Assembly: GCF_035046505.1 (NCBI RefSeq)
Contig: NC_089822.1
Location: 1,993,001-2,057,000, forward strand
Direction of reading: 5' to 3'
Origin: Tiliqua scincoides
Lineage: Eukaryota; Chordata; Lepidosauria; Squamata; Scincidae
Length of the DNA stretch: 64,000 nt
Shown: positions 11,701-29,199 of the stretch, in pieces
Position numbering within the stretch: position 1 is the stretch's first letter
Layout of the letters: each line of letters starts with the position of its first letter
Notes under the pieces: model-generated
What the model was told of the DNA's origin: nothing
The model's input: only the letters and a program-made list of their open reading frames with translations
Databases searched by the model: none
Translations under genes and position numbers: made by a program

Positions 11701-14700
11701 CCGCCCTCCTCCTCTGAACTGCAGATGCTGAGAGAGTCTCGCTGCCAGCTCTGCCAGAAAGTCCCCCCGCCCCTGGTTCACAAGGAAGCCCTGAGGGCTT
11801 TTGCCCAGGAGCACCAGCCTTCAGTCCCGGCTGCAACAGCCTGAGAGAGTCCAAGACCCTTCCGGGCAGCCCCCAAACACGGTGCAGTTTCATCTTCTGC
11901 AAGTGGATTTCAAGGTGGTGGCAGATTTTCGGCGGAAGGAACAGCCGCTCCGGCAGCAGAACGTGGACGCAGATGTTCGTGTGAATAGAGGAAGCCGGGG
12001 GAGGCGGCCCGTGCAGGAAGCCCAGGAGTGACCTGTGGACAAGTGCTGGCAAACCCCACTCGTGCTGGATCCTCTTCCTCTGGACATGATGCTCTAAAGC
12101 CTCTCGGTCAAGGCCTGGAGGGAGCGACACCCGGGCCTTTGTGAAGTCGAAGGTCACCCGTCTCTTCCTGGGAGAGTGGGAGCTCGGCCGCAGCGCCATT
12201 CCTCCCAGCGCCTCCACGTAGCGCCTGCCCAGCTCCCACAGGCCTGCCAACTGGTTGTGACGCACAGCCAGGTCGATCCTGTCCATCTCCTCTCGGCCTG
12301 CAAAGGGCAGCAGGGACCTGCGAGGCAGTAAAGGCTTCTCGCCCGGAGGGATCGTCTTGGGGAGAGGCCTCTTCACAGGCAGTGAGGCTCTCCAGGAAAC
12401 CCTCACCACAGAAGGGAGAGCTTCCAGGTGCACCTCCAAGGATTTCTTAGCCAGGTGGAGCTGGAGGTGCACCTGCACAGTGGGCAGCGGCTGCACTTGA
12501 CGTGGGGCGTTCGCCATCCTGGCGGCCTTCCTGCCAGCGCCCTGCTCTTTCCCCACAGCACCTGCTCTGCAGGGCCCTGGGCAAGTCGTGCTGCCAAGCC
12601 CGTATCTGGGGGACAGATGCTTCAGGGACTCCAGAACCCTCCTCGGCAGCAGCCAGCGCTGGTGGAGCACCCTCTTCTGCACGTTCCTCTCCAGCACCTG
12701 CTTGGTGGCTTGGCTGAGGAAGGAGAGCTCCGTCTGGAAGACGGCCACCTCTCTGTGCCTCGTCTTCAAGGGGGTACGGGGAGCAGCCGGTCGGAAAGCG
12801 CGGAGGGACCTCTGAACGAGACCCGGGAGCCCCCAGCTGTGATGCAGCCTCTTTCTTTTCACGTGCCACTCCAGCACCTCTCGGGTACTCTGGCCCAGGA
12901 ACAGGGTCTCTCTTCCGGTGAAGCTGAAGGCAGCAGATCTGGGGGACCAGGAGGCAGCGTGGGCAGCAGGAACAGAACGCTGGAGGAGTTGAACAAGGGG
13001 CTTGTGGTACACCGTGGGAAGTCCCCACTTGCAGGTTAGGATTTTGTGGGTGATGTTGAGCTGAATGCAACCGAGAATGTTCTCATTCAGAAAAGGGAGC
13101 TCCTGGGAACGCGGCTTTAGAGGTTTTGACCGAGGAGGAATGACTTTGGAGAGGACACGCTTGCCAGCTTGGTAGGCCGTCTTCTGAGACTGCTGGACCA
13201 CAGAAGAGGCCATGCCAAAGCGGATCTCAAGGGCTTTCTTGGCCACGTGTCCTCGGAGCGCCTGCTGCCTGTGGTCCCAGCCCTGCTTTGCGGGAGGTTT
13301 CTCTGAAGAGGCTGCAGACTTCTGGGAAGAGCCTGATGTCGTCATGGAAGACATCCTCTTCACGGCTTTCTCCATCACAGGCAGCAAACAGGCCTTTTTC
13401 CCCTCTCTCGGTCTCCTGATCAGTGGAGGAGGGACTGGCAGGAACGCCCGTAGAGACTCCAATACCCGCCTGGGTAGACCCCACCGCCTCTCCACAATCT
13501 TGCTCCTGATGTGGGTCTCCAGCTGCTGCTGCTTGATCCCCAAGGTGAAGAACAGGAGCTGACTGAAGCCTGTAAATACCCTCACCTCAAGTCGGGCACG
13601 GGACACAGAGGCAACCTGCGCTGATGGCGGTACAGGCCGAAGAAACCCTTTCAAAGACTGTTGCACCAGGCCAGGCAGGCCCCACTGGTGCTGAAGCCTC
13701 TTCCTCAGCACGTGGGACTCCAGGACTCTCCACTCCCTGCGTGCTGTGGAAAGAGGCTCTGCGTGGCCACACTCTATGAAGACAGGCACTCTGGAAGGGG
13801 CTGTTGGCAGTGACGGGGGGCCGGGGGCAATCTTGGCCAGGGACTGCGTATACAGTGTCGGGAGCCCCCACAGGAAGTGGAGGTATTTGCATTTTATGTT
13901 CATCTCCAGAGCATCTGCTTCCCCCGGAAGGCAGAAGCACACTCTGTTCCTCAGCTGAGGACAATGTTGACCAGAACGGATCAGCTTAGGCAAAGGCCTC
14001 TTCCTGGCCCATGACGTGGTCATCTTCTGAGAATGGCCCACAATGGCAGGGAAAACCTCCAGCCTCCTCTCCAAGGACTTCTTCATAAAATGGTCCTGAA
14101 GTTTTGCTTGGGAGCCTGAGATGGTCTTGGAGTCCAAGACCTGGGCTGAGGTGGTGAGCTCATGTCCCTCTGCACCAACGTCTCTCTGCACTGTAAACAC
14201 CGTGGTCTTGTTGACTCTCTTGTGGTGGAAGGTCTCAGCAAAGGCCTCCTTGTCCAGTTGGGAGAGGACTCCATGGCCCTTCATCTGTTTCGTGATGGGA
14301 GAACTAGATCGGAAGTCCTTCACGCGGCGACCAGCAGAGAGGCCGGAAGAGGATTCTGTGCAGGATGTGAAAGACGTACTGTATGTGGTGGAAGACAGGC
14401 TGAAGGTGTCTTTGTTCCGCCCATCACGGTCAACGGCCCAGTCGCTTCGTTCCTCCCAGCCATAAGCAGCATGCTTTGCGACACGCACAGTCTCTGAGAC
14501 AGAAGCAGTGGCGCTGACTCTCTGTCGGAAGGAAACATGGCCTCTCTCAAAGGACACTCCAGGGAGAGCAGGATCAGCAGGATCGAGGCTGTCTGCTCCC
14601 TTGGAGTACAGGAATTGTGCGGCCTCTTCGGCTGCACGCTCACACAGCTTGCAGGCTGCGTTGTCGCACAGCAGTTGACGGATGCGATCCCTGTGAGTCT

Positions 14701-16984
14701 TCTGGGGCACACCGCCTTGTAACCGTGGCTTGGTGGCTGCAAAGGAAAGGGAAGACCCCAGTCAGTTCTGTCCAGCTGTGCCACCAGGAGAACTGATTGC
14801 AAACTTTTAGTAACCTATGAGATGAGCCAGATTTTCAATCCAGAAGTAGGCCCCCAAGAGATTTGCAAGTCCACAAAAAGGCAACAGAAAATTAAGGGGG
14901 AAAAAACCTGTAAGCACCTACAAGTAAAACCCTTAAAGTCACAGTCCAGCAGCCACTATCAAATCTGCAACACACAATTCTGGCAGCAGTTTTGCAGCAC
15001 CTTCGCTAAGCAAGGCTGGGCAAGTGAGGCAAAAATCCAAGCAATGTCTTGTGGGAAGGACTGCTGTGGTTTTACTTCTCACACACATCGTTCCACCACA
15101 GCGTGAGGTCTTTCCATGGAAATGTGCTCTCAATGTGGCCATTACAAGGTCTCTGCTTTTACTTCAGAGCTGCAGGAGACCGTCCAGTGAACAGTGGAAA
15201 ATCTCCAAGCACAATGCTACCTGTGTAGATGGACTTCTCTAGCTCAGCAGAGCCCCACTGAAGAGGGCCCAGGAGCCAGGACATGGTCAGGAACCACCAC
15301 TGGTCCTTCAGAGTCAGGACTGGCTACACTGACTGGCAGGCAATGGCTCTCCAGGATTTAGAGACGGTGACCTTTCCAGGTTCTACCTGGAGATGCTAGT
15401 GGGGATTGAACCTGGGTCCTTCTGCACGCAAAGCAAGTGCTCTACTGTTCAGCCACATCCCACCCCTCTGCCTACCAGCCACATGCATGGAAGGATCTTT
15501 GTTGCCATGGCGGACAGAAGGCGGGACAAAATTGGTATCAAATGTATGCAATAAATAATCTCCTGCAAACCCTCACTGCCATCTCTCAGCACTGGCTTCA
15601 TTTCATATGTTCAAGCAAATCCTTTATTCCTCATTGTGCCCCTCTTACCAAGGTGTTTGTTCTGGGACGAGCTTCTAATTTTTAATTTAAATGATGGGAT
15701 CTTTTTCTTGCATTTCTACTCAACGAGTGCCAAAGGTGGCTAACGTTTGTAAAAATACAGTCAGAAAAAAATGAACAGCACAGGCATCCTTAAAACAAAG
15801 AGCAAAAGTCCAGGTGGTGATCAGAATGGATGGTCAGCACCTGGACTTCAGGAGGCCCCAAAGACAAAGGAGGTCTGGCACAGCAATGCCACCTTACTGC
15901 CTGTCTGCCAAACCCAATGGGGACTGTGGCTTGCTGGGGGGGGGCCCTCAGGGAGATCATCTCCTGCTTGTCATGGCACTTCTGGGAAACTATTGGGGGG
16001 GGGGGGGAGGTCAGAAAGAGAAGCTTACCTGATCTCTGCTCTGCAATCTGCTTCTGCCTGCCTGCAATTCCAAAATGCATCTGCCGCAGGGAAAGAGAGA
16101 TGTCTTTAGAAAATTACGGAATGAGGAGCCCCCACCCGCCCCTCCCAGGACCTGTCTGCTAAAGGGCTCTGCACCTCCTCCAAACCCCAAACTGCCCCTC
16201 CCCCAATTTCCCTGTCCCCAGGGTTACTTCCTGAGCTCTTCACATCTCCGTGTTAGAATCATGCAGGGAATCCTCTTCTGTCTGTACAACCCCATATCCA
16301 GGTGGCTTCGGGCCCTCACCTCTCTGTTTCCAAATCATGTCAGTGTCCCATTAACCCCCCCCCCCCAATTCTTTGAAAACCAGAAGAACAGAACTAAAAA
16401 TGAGTGATGCAAAAATTCGTCTGCTTAATTCCTCTCTCAGGTCACAGAATTTTCATTTCCTCATCACAGAATGTTCATTTCTGTTCTCCATCCTAAACAG
16501 AATATACCAAACCCTGCTTATGACACCTGGCTGTGTGCCAGATTAATATTCCCACACAAAATTAATAAGTAATCTATTTCTTCTTTGAATACCAACGAAA
16601 CACAGTATTTTATTTCCACCCCCAGATGCCCGCCTTCGTGCATCCCAGTGTAATGAGCGGAATCACCCACATCTGCACTAAACTGTGCCTGGAGAGGGGG
16701 CTGGATGAAGGACCTCTCTTCCCTTGCCCCACTGCTGAACAGAGATCCAAGCCCCAGGATTCCTTTCAGCACGGGTTGGGGACTCAGGAACAAGACTTGG
16801 CAAGTTCTGAGAGCCAGGTGGGTTTGCCTCATCATGGAGACCATCTCTGACAGCTTTGCACAGGCTCAGTGGGCCAGCCATGCAAAGTATCACAAAACTT
16901 ACTTACCCAGTCTAGGATGGTCCAGAGCCATACTGGGAGCTTCCTGTAGCTTCCCCAGAGCCAGTTATAAAGCCTGTTCCACAT
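5798..16984 (-). CDS. SPATA31F (FAM205)-like giant modular protein, 3 exons
   Basis: Coding exons on the minus strand are 16984-16907 (phase 0 end, donor GTAAGT), 16080-16029 (acceptor CCCTGCGGCAG, donor GTAAGC) and 14736-5798 (acceptor CCTTTGCAG). All junctions keep frame, giving 3022 residues. Exon 1 is a tryptophan-rich start (MWNRLYNWLWGS). A cysteine motif, LLCDNAACKLCERAA (Cys67, 72, 75), matches the C-x4-C-x2-C block near the N-terminus of FAM205/SPATA31. Residues about 254-2093 carry 21 modules of the SPATA31 type, such as LELHIQRKKVQHEWGLP. Residues about 2243-2464 are a 37-residue repeat and about 2608-2926 an acidic 162-residue repeat. Mammalian SPATA31 proteins are about 1,000-1,500 residues with few modules. 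The family is associated with spermatogenesis; the molecular role is unknown. Synteny with DCTN3 and RPP25L supports the F subgroup. The alternative that the small exons are wrong is less likely because both phases fit. Confidence 0.85.
6090..7060 (-). repeat. 486-bp tandem duplication in the SPATA31-like exon
   Basis: Two in-frame units of 162 codons share SQFSSECEWERVGD, STWLGEEKG and EEEVGPRHEDSPAAE. The phrase GAGAATCCTC sits at 6241 and 6727, giving the 486-bp period. Parts of the same unit recur outside the gene at about 2270-2560 and 19626-19905, both in the same orientation. Confidence 0.9.
7478..8143 (-). repeat. 111-bp coding minisatellite, six copies
   Basis: The phrase GACTATCTGAGACC (minus-strand coding DNA) recurs at about 7577, 7688, 7799, 7910, 8021 and 8132, an exact 111-bp period. 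Each unit encodes 37 residues around GKDPVPRSSKGVSWQTES. Copies are nearly identical in DNA, so this array is young compared with the WGLP modules. The period is a multiple of three, so changes in copy number keep frame. Confidence 0.95.
8580..10019 (-). repeat. Three module doublets in the SPATA31-like exon
   Basis: Six further WGLP-type modules alternate between a LEFHIRKKRIQHKWGLP form and a LEGHVRSRTAKHKW form. They give three pairs at about 10015-9665, 9510-9230 and 8960-8590. The HLAKK and WGLG modules of the preceding super-repeats are absent. This is a second, different expansion mode within one protein. Confidence 0.75.
10020..14106 (-). repeat. Five 0.8-kb super-repeats inside the SPATA31-like exon
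   Basis: Super-repeats start at about 14106, 13262, 12470, 11645 and 10800, so each is about 790-845 bp. Each holds four modules in fixed order: an HLAKK module ending in 'PL.P' residues, a WGLGTR-type module, a WGLP..VQRSL module, and a WGLP.RVL.SL module. Similarity is clear at protein level but worn at DNA level, so the array is not a recent amplification. After 10020 the pattern changes to doublets. Confidence 0.8.
14737..16028 (-). other. Intron 2 of the SPATA31-like gene
   Basis: No coding is seen. A worn repeat with 'CAACGAGTGCCAAAGGTGGCTAACG', of the type that ends many squamate SINE/LINE copies (compare 19905-20000 and 27960-28060), lies at about 15690-15775. The rest is unremarkable. 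Confidence 0.4.
16029..16080 (-). other. Exon 2 of the SPATA31-like gene (52 bp)
   Basis: A pyrimidine-rich acceptor lies at 16081-16100 and a GTAAGC donor at 16028-16023 (minus strand). The exon reads MHFGIAGRQKQIAEQRS and leaves one base that completes an alanine codon with the first two bases of the 8.9-kb exon. It also begins with an ATG, so a shorter isoform starting here is possible. Confidence 0.65.
16907..16984 (-). other. Exon 1 (coding part) of the SPATA31-like gene
   Basis: ATG at 16984-16982 opens 26 codons beginning MWNRLYNWLWGSYRK and ending at a consensus donor (GG|GTAAGT) with phase 0. It joins exon 2 in frame. The peptide is aromatic and may be a short membrane-associated stretch, where mammalian family members have a transmembrane segment. 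The transcription start is not visible. Confidence 0.65.
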
Positions 16985-17636
16985 AGTGAAACTTTGCAGA
17001 TGTTTCCACGTGGGGTAGAAAACGGGTCAAGACGACGTCACTGGCCAAGAGAACAAAAGGGTTCCCAAAGACCAAAGAAACAACTGGACAAAGTAGTCAT
17101 CTCCCTAACTGTACCCAAACACCAGGGCACATGCAACCAATGTGTTGTGCTCCTGGCCAATGCTGGGTTCAGGTATGAGCAGTCTCCAAGGAACGGTCTG
17201 GAGAGCATCACAAAGGAAAAGAACCTTTATACAGCCTCTGCAGCTAGGAGTCCTAAAGAATCCTCTGGGCCCTAAAGTCCTGCTCAGCCAGCCAGGGCCT
17301 AGGAGAGGAGGGTAAAGGGTGATTTGTACCCTGGCCCAGGGTCAGAAAGGGGGCCCAGGAGCCAAAGGAGGGGGCCCAGAAATTTCTTGGGATCTTCCAT
17401 TTTCCAGTCTCACCCATGTGGGATGCTGGGGGCATTTCCATGGGCACATGGCGACAACTACTGCCACAAGCCAAACACACCAGGCCCAGGAATGCATATA
17501 TTCCTTAACAGTATCACATCTGGGAGGAAAATGACCTGCTACAGTAGCTCTAAAAATATACCCGGGTAGATGGGACTCGTCAGCCTAGGAAGGCAGCTCA
17601 TCTAAGAGAAGGAAACTCTGACCTCAAACCTCCACT
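16985..17636. other. Upstream flank of the SPATA31-like gene
   Basis: The 5' UTR and promoter of the minus-strand gene should lie here. No TATA box or CpG island is obvious. No coding exon is recognised. Confidence 0.3.
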
Positions 17637-18755
17637 CCACCAAACTTTTCCGAGTGGTAAAGACCAGAAGTGATTGTGAGGAGCTCCAGAAGGATCTCTC
17701 CAGACTGGTAGAATGGGCAGCAAAATGGCAGATGCGCTTCAATGTCAGTAAGTGTAAAGTCATGCACATTGGGGCAAAAAATCAAAACTTTACATATAGG
17801 CTGATGGGTTCTGAGCTGTCTGTGACAGATCAGGAGAGAGATCTTGGGGTGGTGGTGGACAGGTCAATGAAAGTGTCGACCCAATGTGCAGCGGCAGTGA
17901 AGAAGGCCAATGCTATGCTTGGGATCATTAGAAAAGGTATTGAGAACAAAATGGCTAATATTAGAATGCTGTTGTACAATTCGATGGTAAGGCCACACCT
18001 GGAGTATTGTGTCCAGTTCTGGTCGCCACATCTCAAATTGGACATAGTGGAAATGGAAAAGGTGCAAAAGAGAGCAACTAAGGGCGCAATCCTAACCAGC
18101 ACTTATGCCAGCATAGGAGTCCCGGGAGGGTCGCAAATGTGTTGTAAAGCATATTTGCACCTCTGTGGGAGGAAGCTGCGTTGGCGCATCTACATGTGCT
18201 GATGCACAGAGGCTGGCAGAAGCCTCTGTGGCAGCTTCCTCCCTGCCGCTTGTGCCAGCGCACCCGCACTGACAAAAACAGAGAAGGTAGGCGTGGCGGG
18301 GGCGGGGAGGAGGTGGGAGGGGCGTTTCTGGGCGGGAGAGGGCAGGTGATGGGCATTCTTGGGGCGGGCACGTAGGGAGCCGGGGCGGTTGCCAGATCCC
18401 AACCCCCATCCACAGGGAGAATGAAGCGGCTTCAAGCTGCTCCACATTCCTCTGACTTGCGCCACCTCCAGAGGTGTTGCAAGTCCGAGGAGACCCATTG
18501 GGGCCAGCAGCCCTTACCTAGGGGTAAGGGGAAGAGCTTCCCCTTGCCTCTGGCTGAGCCGCTGCTGGCCAGAAACCCATGTTGGATGCAGCGCAAGTCT
18601 TCTGGCTTGCCTGCTCCTGTGCAGGTTTGGATTGTGCCCTTAGATGATTACTGGGCTGGGGCGCATTCCTTATGAGGAAAGGCTACAGCGTTTTGGGCCT
18701 CTTCAGCCTAGAAAAGAGGCGCCTGAGGGGGGACATGATTGAGACATACAAAATT
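17637..18755 (+). mobile_element. CR1-type LINE, 3' part of ORF2, interrupted by a DNA transposon
   Basis: 17654-18081 encodes the C-terminal end of a CR1 reverse transcriptase (LVEWAAKWQMRFNVSKCKV, ERDLGVVVDRSMK, MVRPHLEYCVQFWSPH, EKVQKRATK). The ORF is broken at 18082 by an inserted 558-bp element and continues from 18640 (GATGATTACTGGGCTGG) to about 18755. The same sequence, uninterrupted, is the usual CR1 continuation. Confidence 0.9.
18082..18639. mobile_element. Non-autonomous Harbinger-like DNA transposon inside CR1
   Basis: The ends are inverted: GGGCGCAATCC at the left and GGATTGTGCCC at the right. It sits exactly where CR1 sequence is interrupted, flanked by TAA (18079-18081) and TTA (18640-18642), a three-base TWA target duplication with one mismatch, as PIF/Harbinger elements make. 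There is no transposase. Related copies are at 38734-38901, 41546-41720 and about 44790-45325. Confidence 0.75.
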
Positions 18756-18757
18756 AA

Positions 18758-19165
18758 GAACATAAGCCCCGCTGGATCAGGCCAAAGGCCCATCTAGTCC
18801 AGCTTCCTGTATCTCACAGTGGCCCACCAAATGCCCCAGGGAGCACACAAGACAACAACTCTCCTGCATCTGGCAATCAGAGGCAGCCTCTAAAACCAAG
18901 AGCTTGCACATACCTACTATGACTTGTAACCTGTAATGAACTTTTTCTCCAGAAATTTGTCCAATCCCCTCTTAAAGGCACCCAGGCAAGATGCCATCAC
19001 TACTTCCTGTGGCAAGGAGTTCCACAAACTAATTACACACTGGGTAAAGAAATAATTTCTTTTGTTTGTCCTAACTCTCCCAACACTCAACTTTAGTGGC
19101 CAGGAAGGATAGTAATATTTACATATTTTACATATTTTATCGTAATATAGCTGAATATTTATGTC
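18758..19165 (-). mobile_element. Inverted CR1 3' tail
   Basis: The segment begins AAGAACATAAGCCCCGCTGG on the plus strand, which is the reverse complement of the CR1 tail seen elsewhere (CCTGATCCAGCAGGGCTGTT...CTTATGTTCTTA). It continues through the reversed untranslated region to about 19100. It separates the plus-strand CR1 at 17637-18755 from the plus-strand tail that resumes near 19166. Confidence 0.8.
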
Positions 19166-19625
19166 ACAGTAATATTTCTTTACTCAGCATGTGGTTGGTC
19201 TGTGGAACTCCTTGCCACAGGATGTGGTGATGGCATCGGGCCTGGACGCCTTTAAAAGGGGATTGGACAAGTTTCTGGAGGAAAATCCATTATGGGGTAT
19301 AAGCCATGATGTGTGTGTGCAACCTCCTGATTTTAGAAATGGGCTATGTCAGAATGCCAGATGCAAGGGAGGGCACCGGGATGAGGTCTCTTGTTATCTG
19401 GTGTGCTCCCTGGGGCATTTGGTGGGCTGCTGTGAGATACAGGAAGCTGGACTAGATGGGCCTATGGCCTGATCCAGTGGGGCTGTTCTTATGTTCTTAA
19501 CTACAATTCCCAGGAAGCCTTGCAGGTCTCTTGTTATCTGGTGTGCTCCCTGGGGCATTTGGTGGGCCGCTGTGAGATACAGGAAGCTGGACTAGATGGG
19601 CCTATGGCCTGATCCAGTGGGGCTC
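19166..19625 (+). mobile_element. CR1 3' tail, followed by a second partial tail
   Basis: TTTCTTTACTCAGCATGTGG leads into the standard CR1 3' untranslated region (GGAACTCCTTGCCACAGGAT, TTTAAAAGGGGATTGGACAA) and ends at TTCTTATGTTCTTA near 19500. From 19525 the last 100 bp of the tail are repeated (TCTCTTGTTATCTGGTGTGC) up to 19625. Confidence 0.85.
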
Positions 19626-19905
19626 TTATGTTTCGCTGCTGGAGAATCCTCATGCCAAGGGCCCACCTCCTCTTCTGCAGCCTTGGCACTGCCTCCTTCC
19701 TCTTCTCCCAGTCGTGTGCTTTCCCCAATGGCCTCCTTCTCACTGTCACAGTCTCCTACTCTCTCCCTCTCACATTCAGAGCTGAACTGGGACACGCCTC
19801 CTGTAGAAAGAGGGCTGTGCTTCTTGTTCTGCTGTGCCTGTCTGTGACTGCAAACCATGCACTGGGTCGCCTTGGAATGTCTACCCTGCCCTGATATTGG
19901 GCATG
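19626..19905 (-). pseudogene. Stray fragment of the SPATA31-like acidic repeat
   Basis: The minus strand encodes HSPLSTGGVSQFSSECERER and EEEVGPWHEDSPAAK, a close match to the 486-bp unit at 6090-7060 and to 2270-2560. It is joined directly to the end of a CR1 tail at 19625, with no intron or neighbouring parts of the gene. It is a dead duplicate fragment. Confidence 0.85.
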
Positions 19906-21400
19906 GTTTATTGTTATATTGTTGTTATTGTTATTCTATCCTGCCTTTCCCATGCCAAAGCAAATGCTCAAGGTGGCTTACAACGCTCCATTACAAGATG
20001 TACAATGTATAACAATAAATAAAATTTATTTTTTTATAAAAATCACAGATGAAGGTTGATTAATCTGAGCAAGGGAAGGGTCCTGTCTGGGGTCCCCCAC
20101 TCCATCGGCACTGCTTATCTGGTCCACCTCAAGGGTGGGAGCCAGTCACCACTCTCCTTCCCACAAAATGGAAAGTGGCACCCTGCTGCCATGGAAACAG
20201 GGCCACCTTGGATGGTGTGTGGGAGGGGAGTGGGAGCCGGGTCAGAATGCAGCTGGGGCTTTGAAACCCCAGCTTCAGCAGATGATGGAGATGGTGGGTC
20301 TCATGCTGGGGGCTGGCTGATGCCTCTAAGATGAGCCCAGGGAAGATGCCCTGAAGCCTGGAGGAGGAGGATAAGAGTGGGGCAGAACTCCCCTTCCCCC
20401 TCTGACCACAAGCCTGTGGTCAATCTTTCTGGAGTGACCCCCGCTCCCCCAAGTCCAGAAACTTAGAACATTTATGTGACCTCCAGTATCCTCCCCCCCC
20501 CCATGAATGTCCTAATGGGACCTACCAAGCACAAGTATTACAGGCCCATCTAGTGGCTAACCCAACTTTCTCTTTTCATCAGTAGCCCATCATTTTCCTC
20601 TGCATAGCTCAAAAGCAAGGCATGAAGCTGGGGGGACAGTAGCTGAAACTCACAGGTAGACTGTCTCTGAATGTGGACGTTTCAATTAGATATCTAGCAG
20701 CTGTTGAAAGACCAGGGTGTTGAATCAGCTGCAGGTATTCTTGGGGGGGGGGGGAGACCTGAGAAGACACCTTTGGATAAATGTTAAAGCCCAGTTGTGA
20801 AGTGCTCAAAGGGCAGTCCCGCCACACATTTCGCTCCGTGAAGGCTGAGGTGTCTTTAGAGGCATTCCAACACTTTGCCAAAGTGATACTGAACAGGCAA
20901 GCTGTGAATATTCCCCCACTCCTCACCCTGGAGAAGCACTTGGGAAGATAATTGACTGGGGCTTGTTTTCATCTGTCCCAGCGAGAGGCAGGAGCTGCTC
21001 TCCAGACAAGCTTTCCAAAGAGCACTGCTGGTGCTCCTGTGTGGAAGGGTCACCAACGACGGGGAGGCTTCCCTGCACTCTGCCTTGTGGTGAAACTGCC
21101 TTGTCCAGTGGCAGTGCGTTCCCTGGGCCAGAGGCGGCCTCCGTGTGGTCCTTGCCCCAAACCCGCTCCATGGACGCCTGGCTCTGTATGCTGCGTTTTG
21201 CTCCCGCTGCTGGGAATGGCTCCGAAGGGAGGGGGCCCCCCTCAGCTACGCCACCGCTCTCGCTCCATTCCACCCACACGGCTCTGTTCCGCCCCAGCGC
21301 CCGCAGTGGCTCCAGGGGAGGGTCCGCTTAGGGCTGCGCTGCGCCCCGGCTGAGCCCTCGGCTTCCTTGCCTGCTCCAAGCACCGGGTGACCCGCCCATT
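19905..21400. other. Intergenic, DCTN3 upstream
   Basis: 19905-20000 holds a squamate repeat tail (TATTGTTGTTATTG followed by CCTGCCTTTCCCATGCC and AAGGTGGCTTACAACG). 20000-21400 holds no recognised exon. A minus-strand open frame at 20923-21279 is without family features. GC content rises after 21050 towards the DCTN3 promoter. Confidence 0.4.
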
Positions 21401-21413
21401 AGAAGACCCTCTG

Positions 21414-21500
21414 CAGGCACTAGTTGCATACAACGCCGACCGAGGCCTAGACGTGTCTACTCGGAAGCAAGTTCCATTTGTTCCAATGGGGCTAACTCCC
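21414..21500. mobile_element. Small palindromic MITE copy
   Basis: The core TCTACTCGGAAGCAAGTTCC next to CCAATGGGGCTAACTCCC is a worn copy of the roughly 90-bp family with imperfect inverted ends. Better copies are at 45644-45740 and 33930-34025. Confidence 0.5.
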
Positions 21501-21569
21501 TGGAGAGGGAGCACGGGGCTTGCGGCAGAGCCGTCCAGGGGGCGCCTCGCCCCTTCCGCGCAGCTGGGG

Positions 21570-21865
21570 ACTGTGGGCGTTCCCGGTTTCTTCGCCCCGC
21601 CCACCAGGAGGGCCTGCCTTCTGCGCCTTCCCAACTTCTTCACCTCACCCACCAGAAAGGCGTGGCCTGGGGCGTTCCCAGATTCTTCGCCCCGCCCAGC
21701 AGAAGGGCGAGGCCTAGACACTTCGCCCCGCCTATCAGGAAGGCGATAGGCCTTGTGGGCGTTCCCAACCGCTTCATCCCGTCCACCAGAAACCCAGCTT
21801 CTTCGCCACGCCCACTTCGCCACGCCCACCAGAAAGGCGTGGCCTCTAGGCGTTCCCGGGCGCTT
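21570..21865 (+). repeat. GC-box minisatellite at the DCTN3 promoter
   Basis: About five degenerate units of roughly 45-60 bp follow a pattern of GGCGTTCCC, then TTCTTCGCCCCGCCCA, then CCAGAAAGGCGTGGCC. Each unit carries a GC or GT box (CCCGCCC or CACGCCC). The array ends about 90 bp before the DCTN3 start codon. Such boxes bind Sp1/KLF factors, so the array may act as the core promoter of this TATA-less gene. Confidence 0.75.
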
Positions 21866-21953
21866 CTCCCCGCCCCGTTCCCCTCGTTTCCGGTCGAGTC
21901 GCTTCCCATTGGCTGCCCTGCTGCCTCGCTTCCGGTGCTCGGGCAGGGCCGAG

Positions 21954-28928
<6,975 letters not shown>

Positions 28929-29171
28929 GGACAGCCCTGTGACCAGGCACCAGTTCTCACTCAAGGTCTCCCTCCAAGGCTCTCCTCTGCTGGCAGTGCT
29001 ACAGCCTGCAGGATGATGCCCAGAGCAGCTTCTCTTTCCTGGAGTTGAATGCTAATCTGTACAGTTTTCCCTGCCTGCTTACATTGTTCTTTAATTTATT
29101 TTAGTTTCTTATCCAGCCTAATGGCTGGGAACTCCAGACCTGCAGCACCACCTGCTGTTGTTGTGGACCAC

Positions 29172-29177
29172 AATAAA
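29172..29177 (+). terminator. DCTN3 poly(A) signal
   Basis: AATAAA lies 244 bp after the DCTN3 stop and is followed by a GT-rich stretch (CTGTGACTGACATTTG). It is the first canonical signal after the last exon. Confidence 0.8.
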
Positions 29178-29199
29178 ATCTTAACAGCCCCCAACACTG

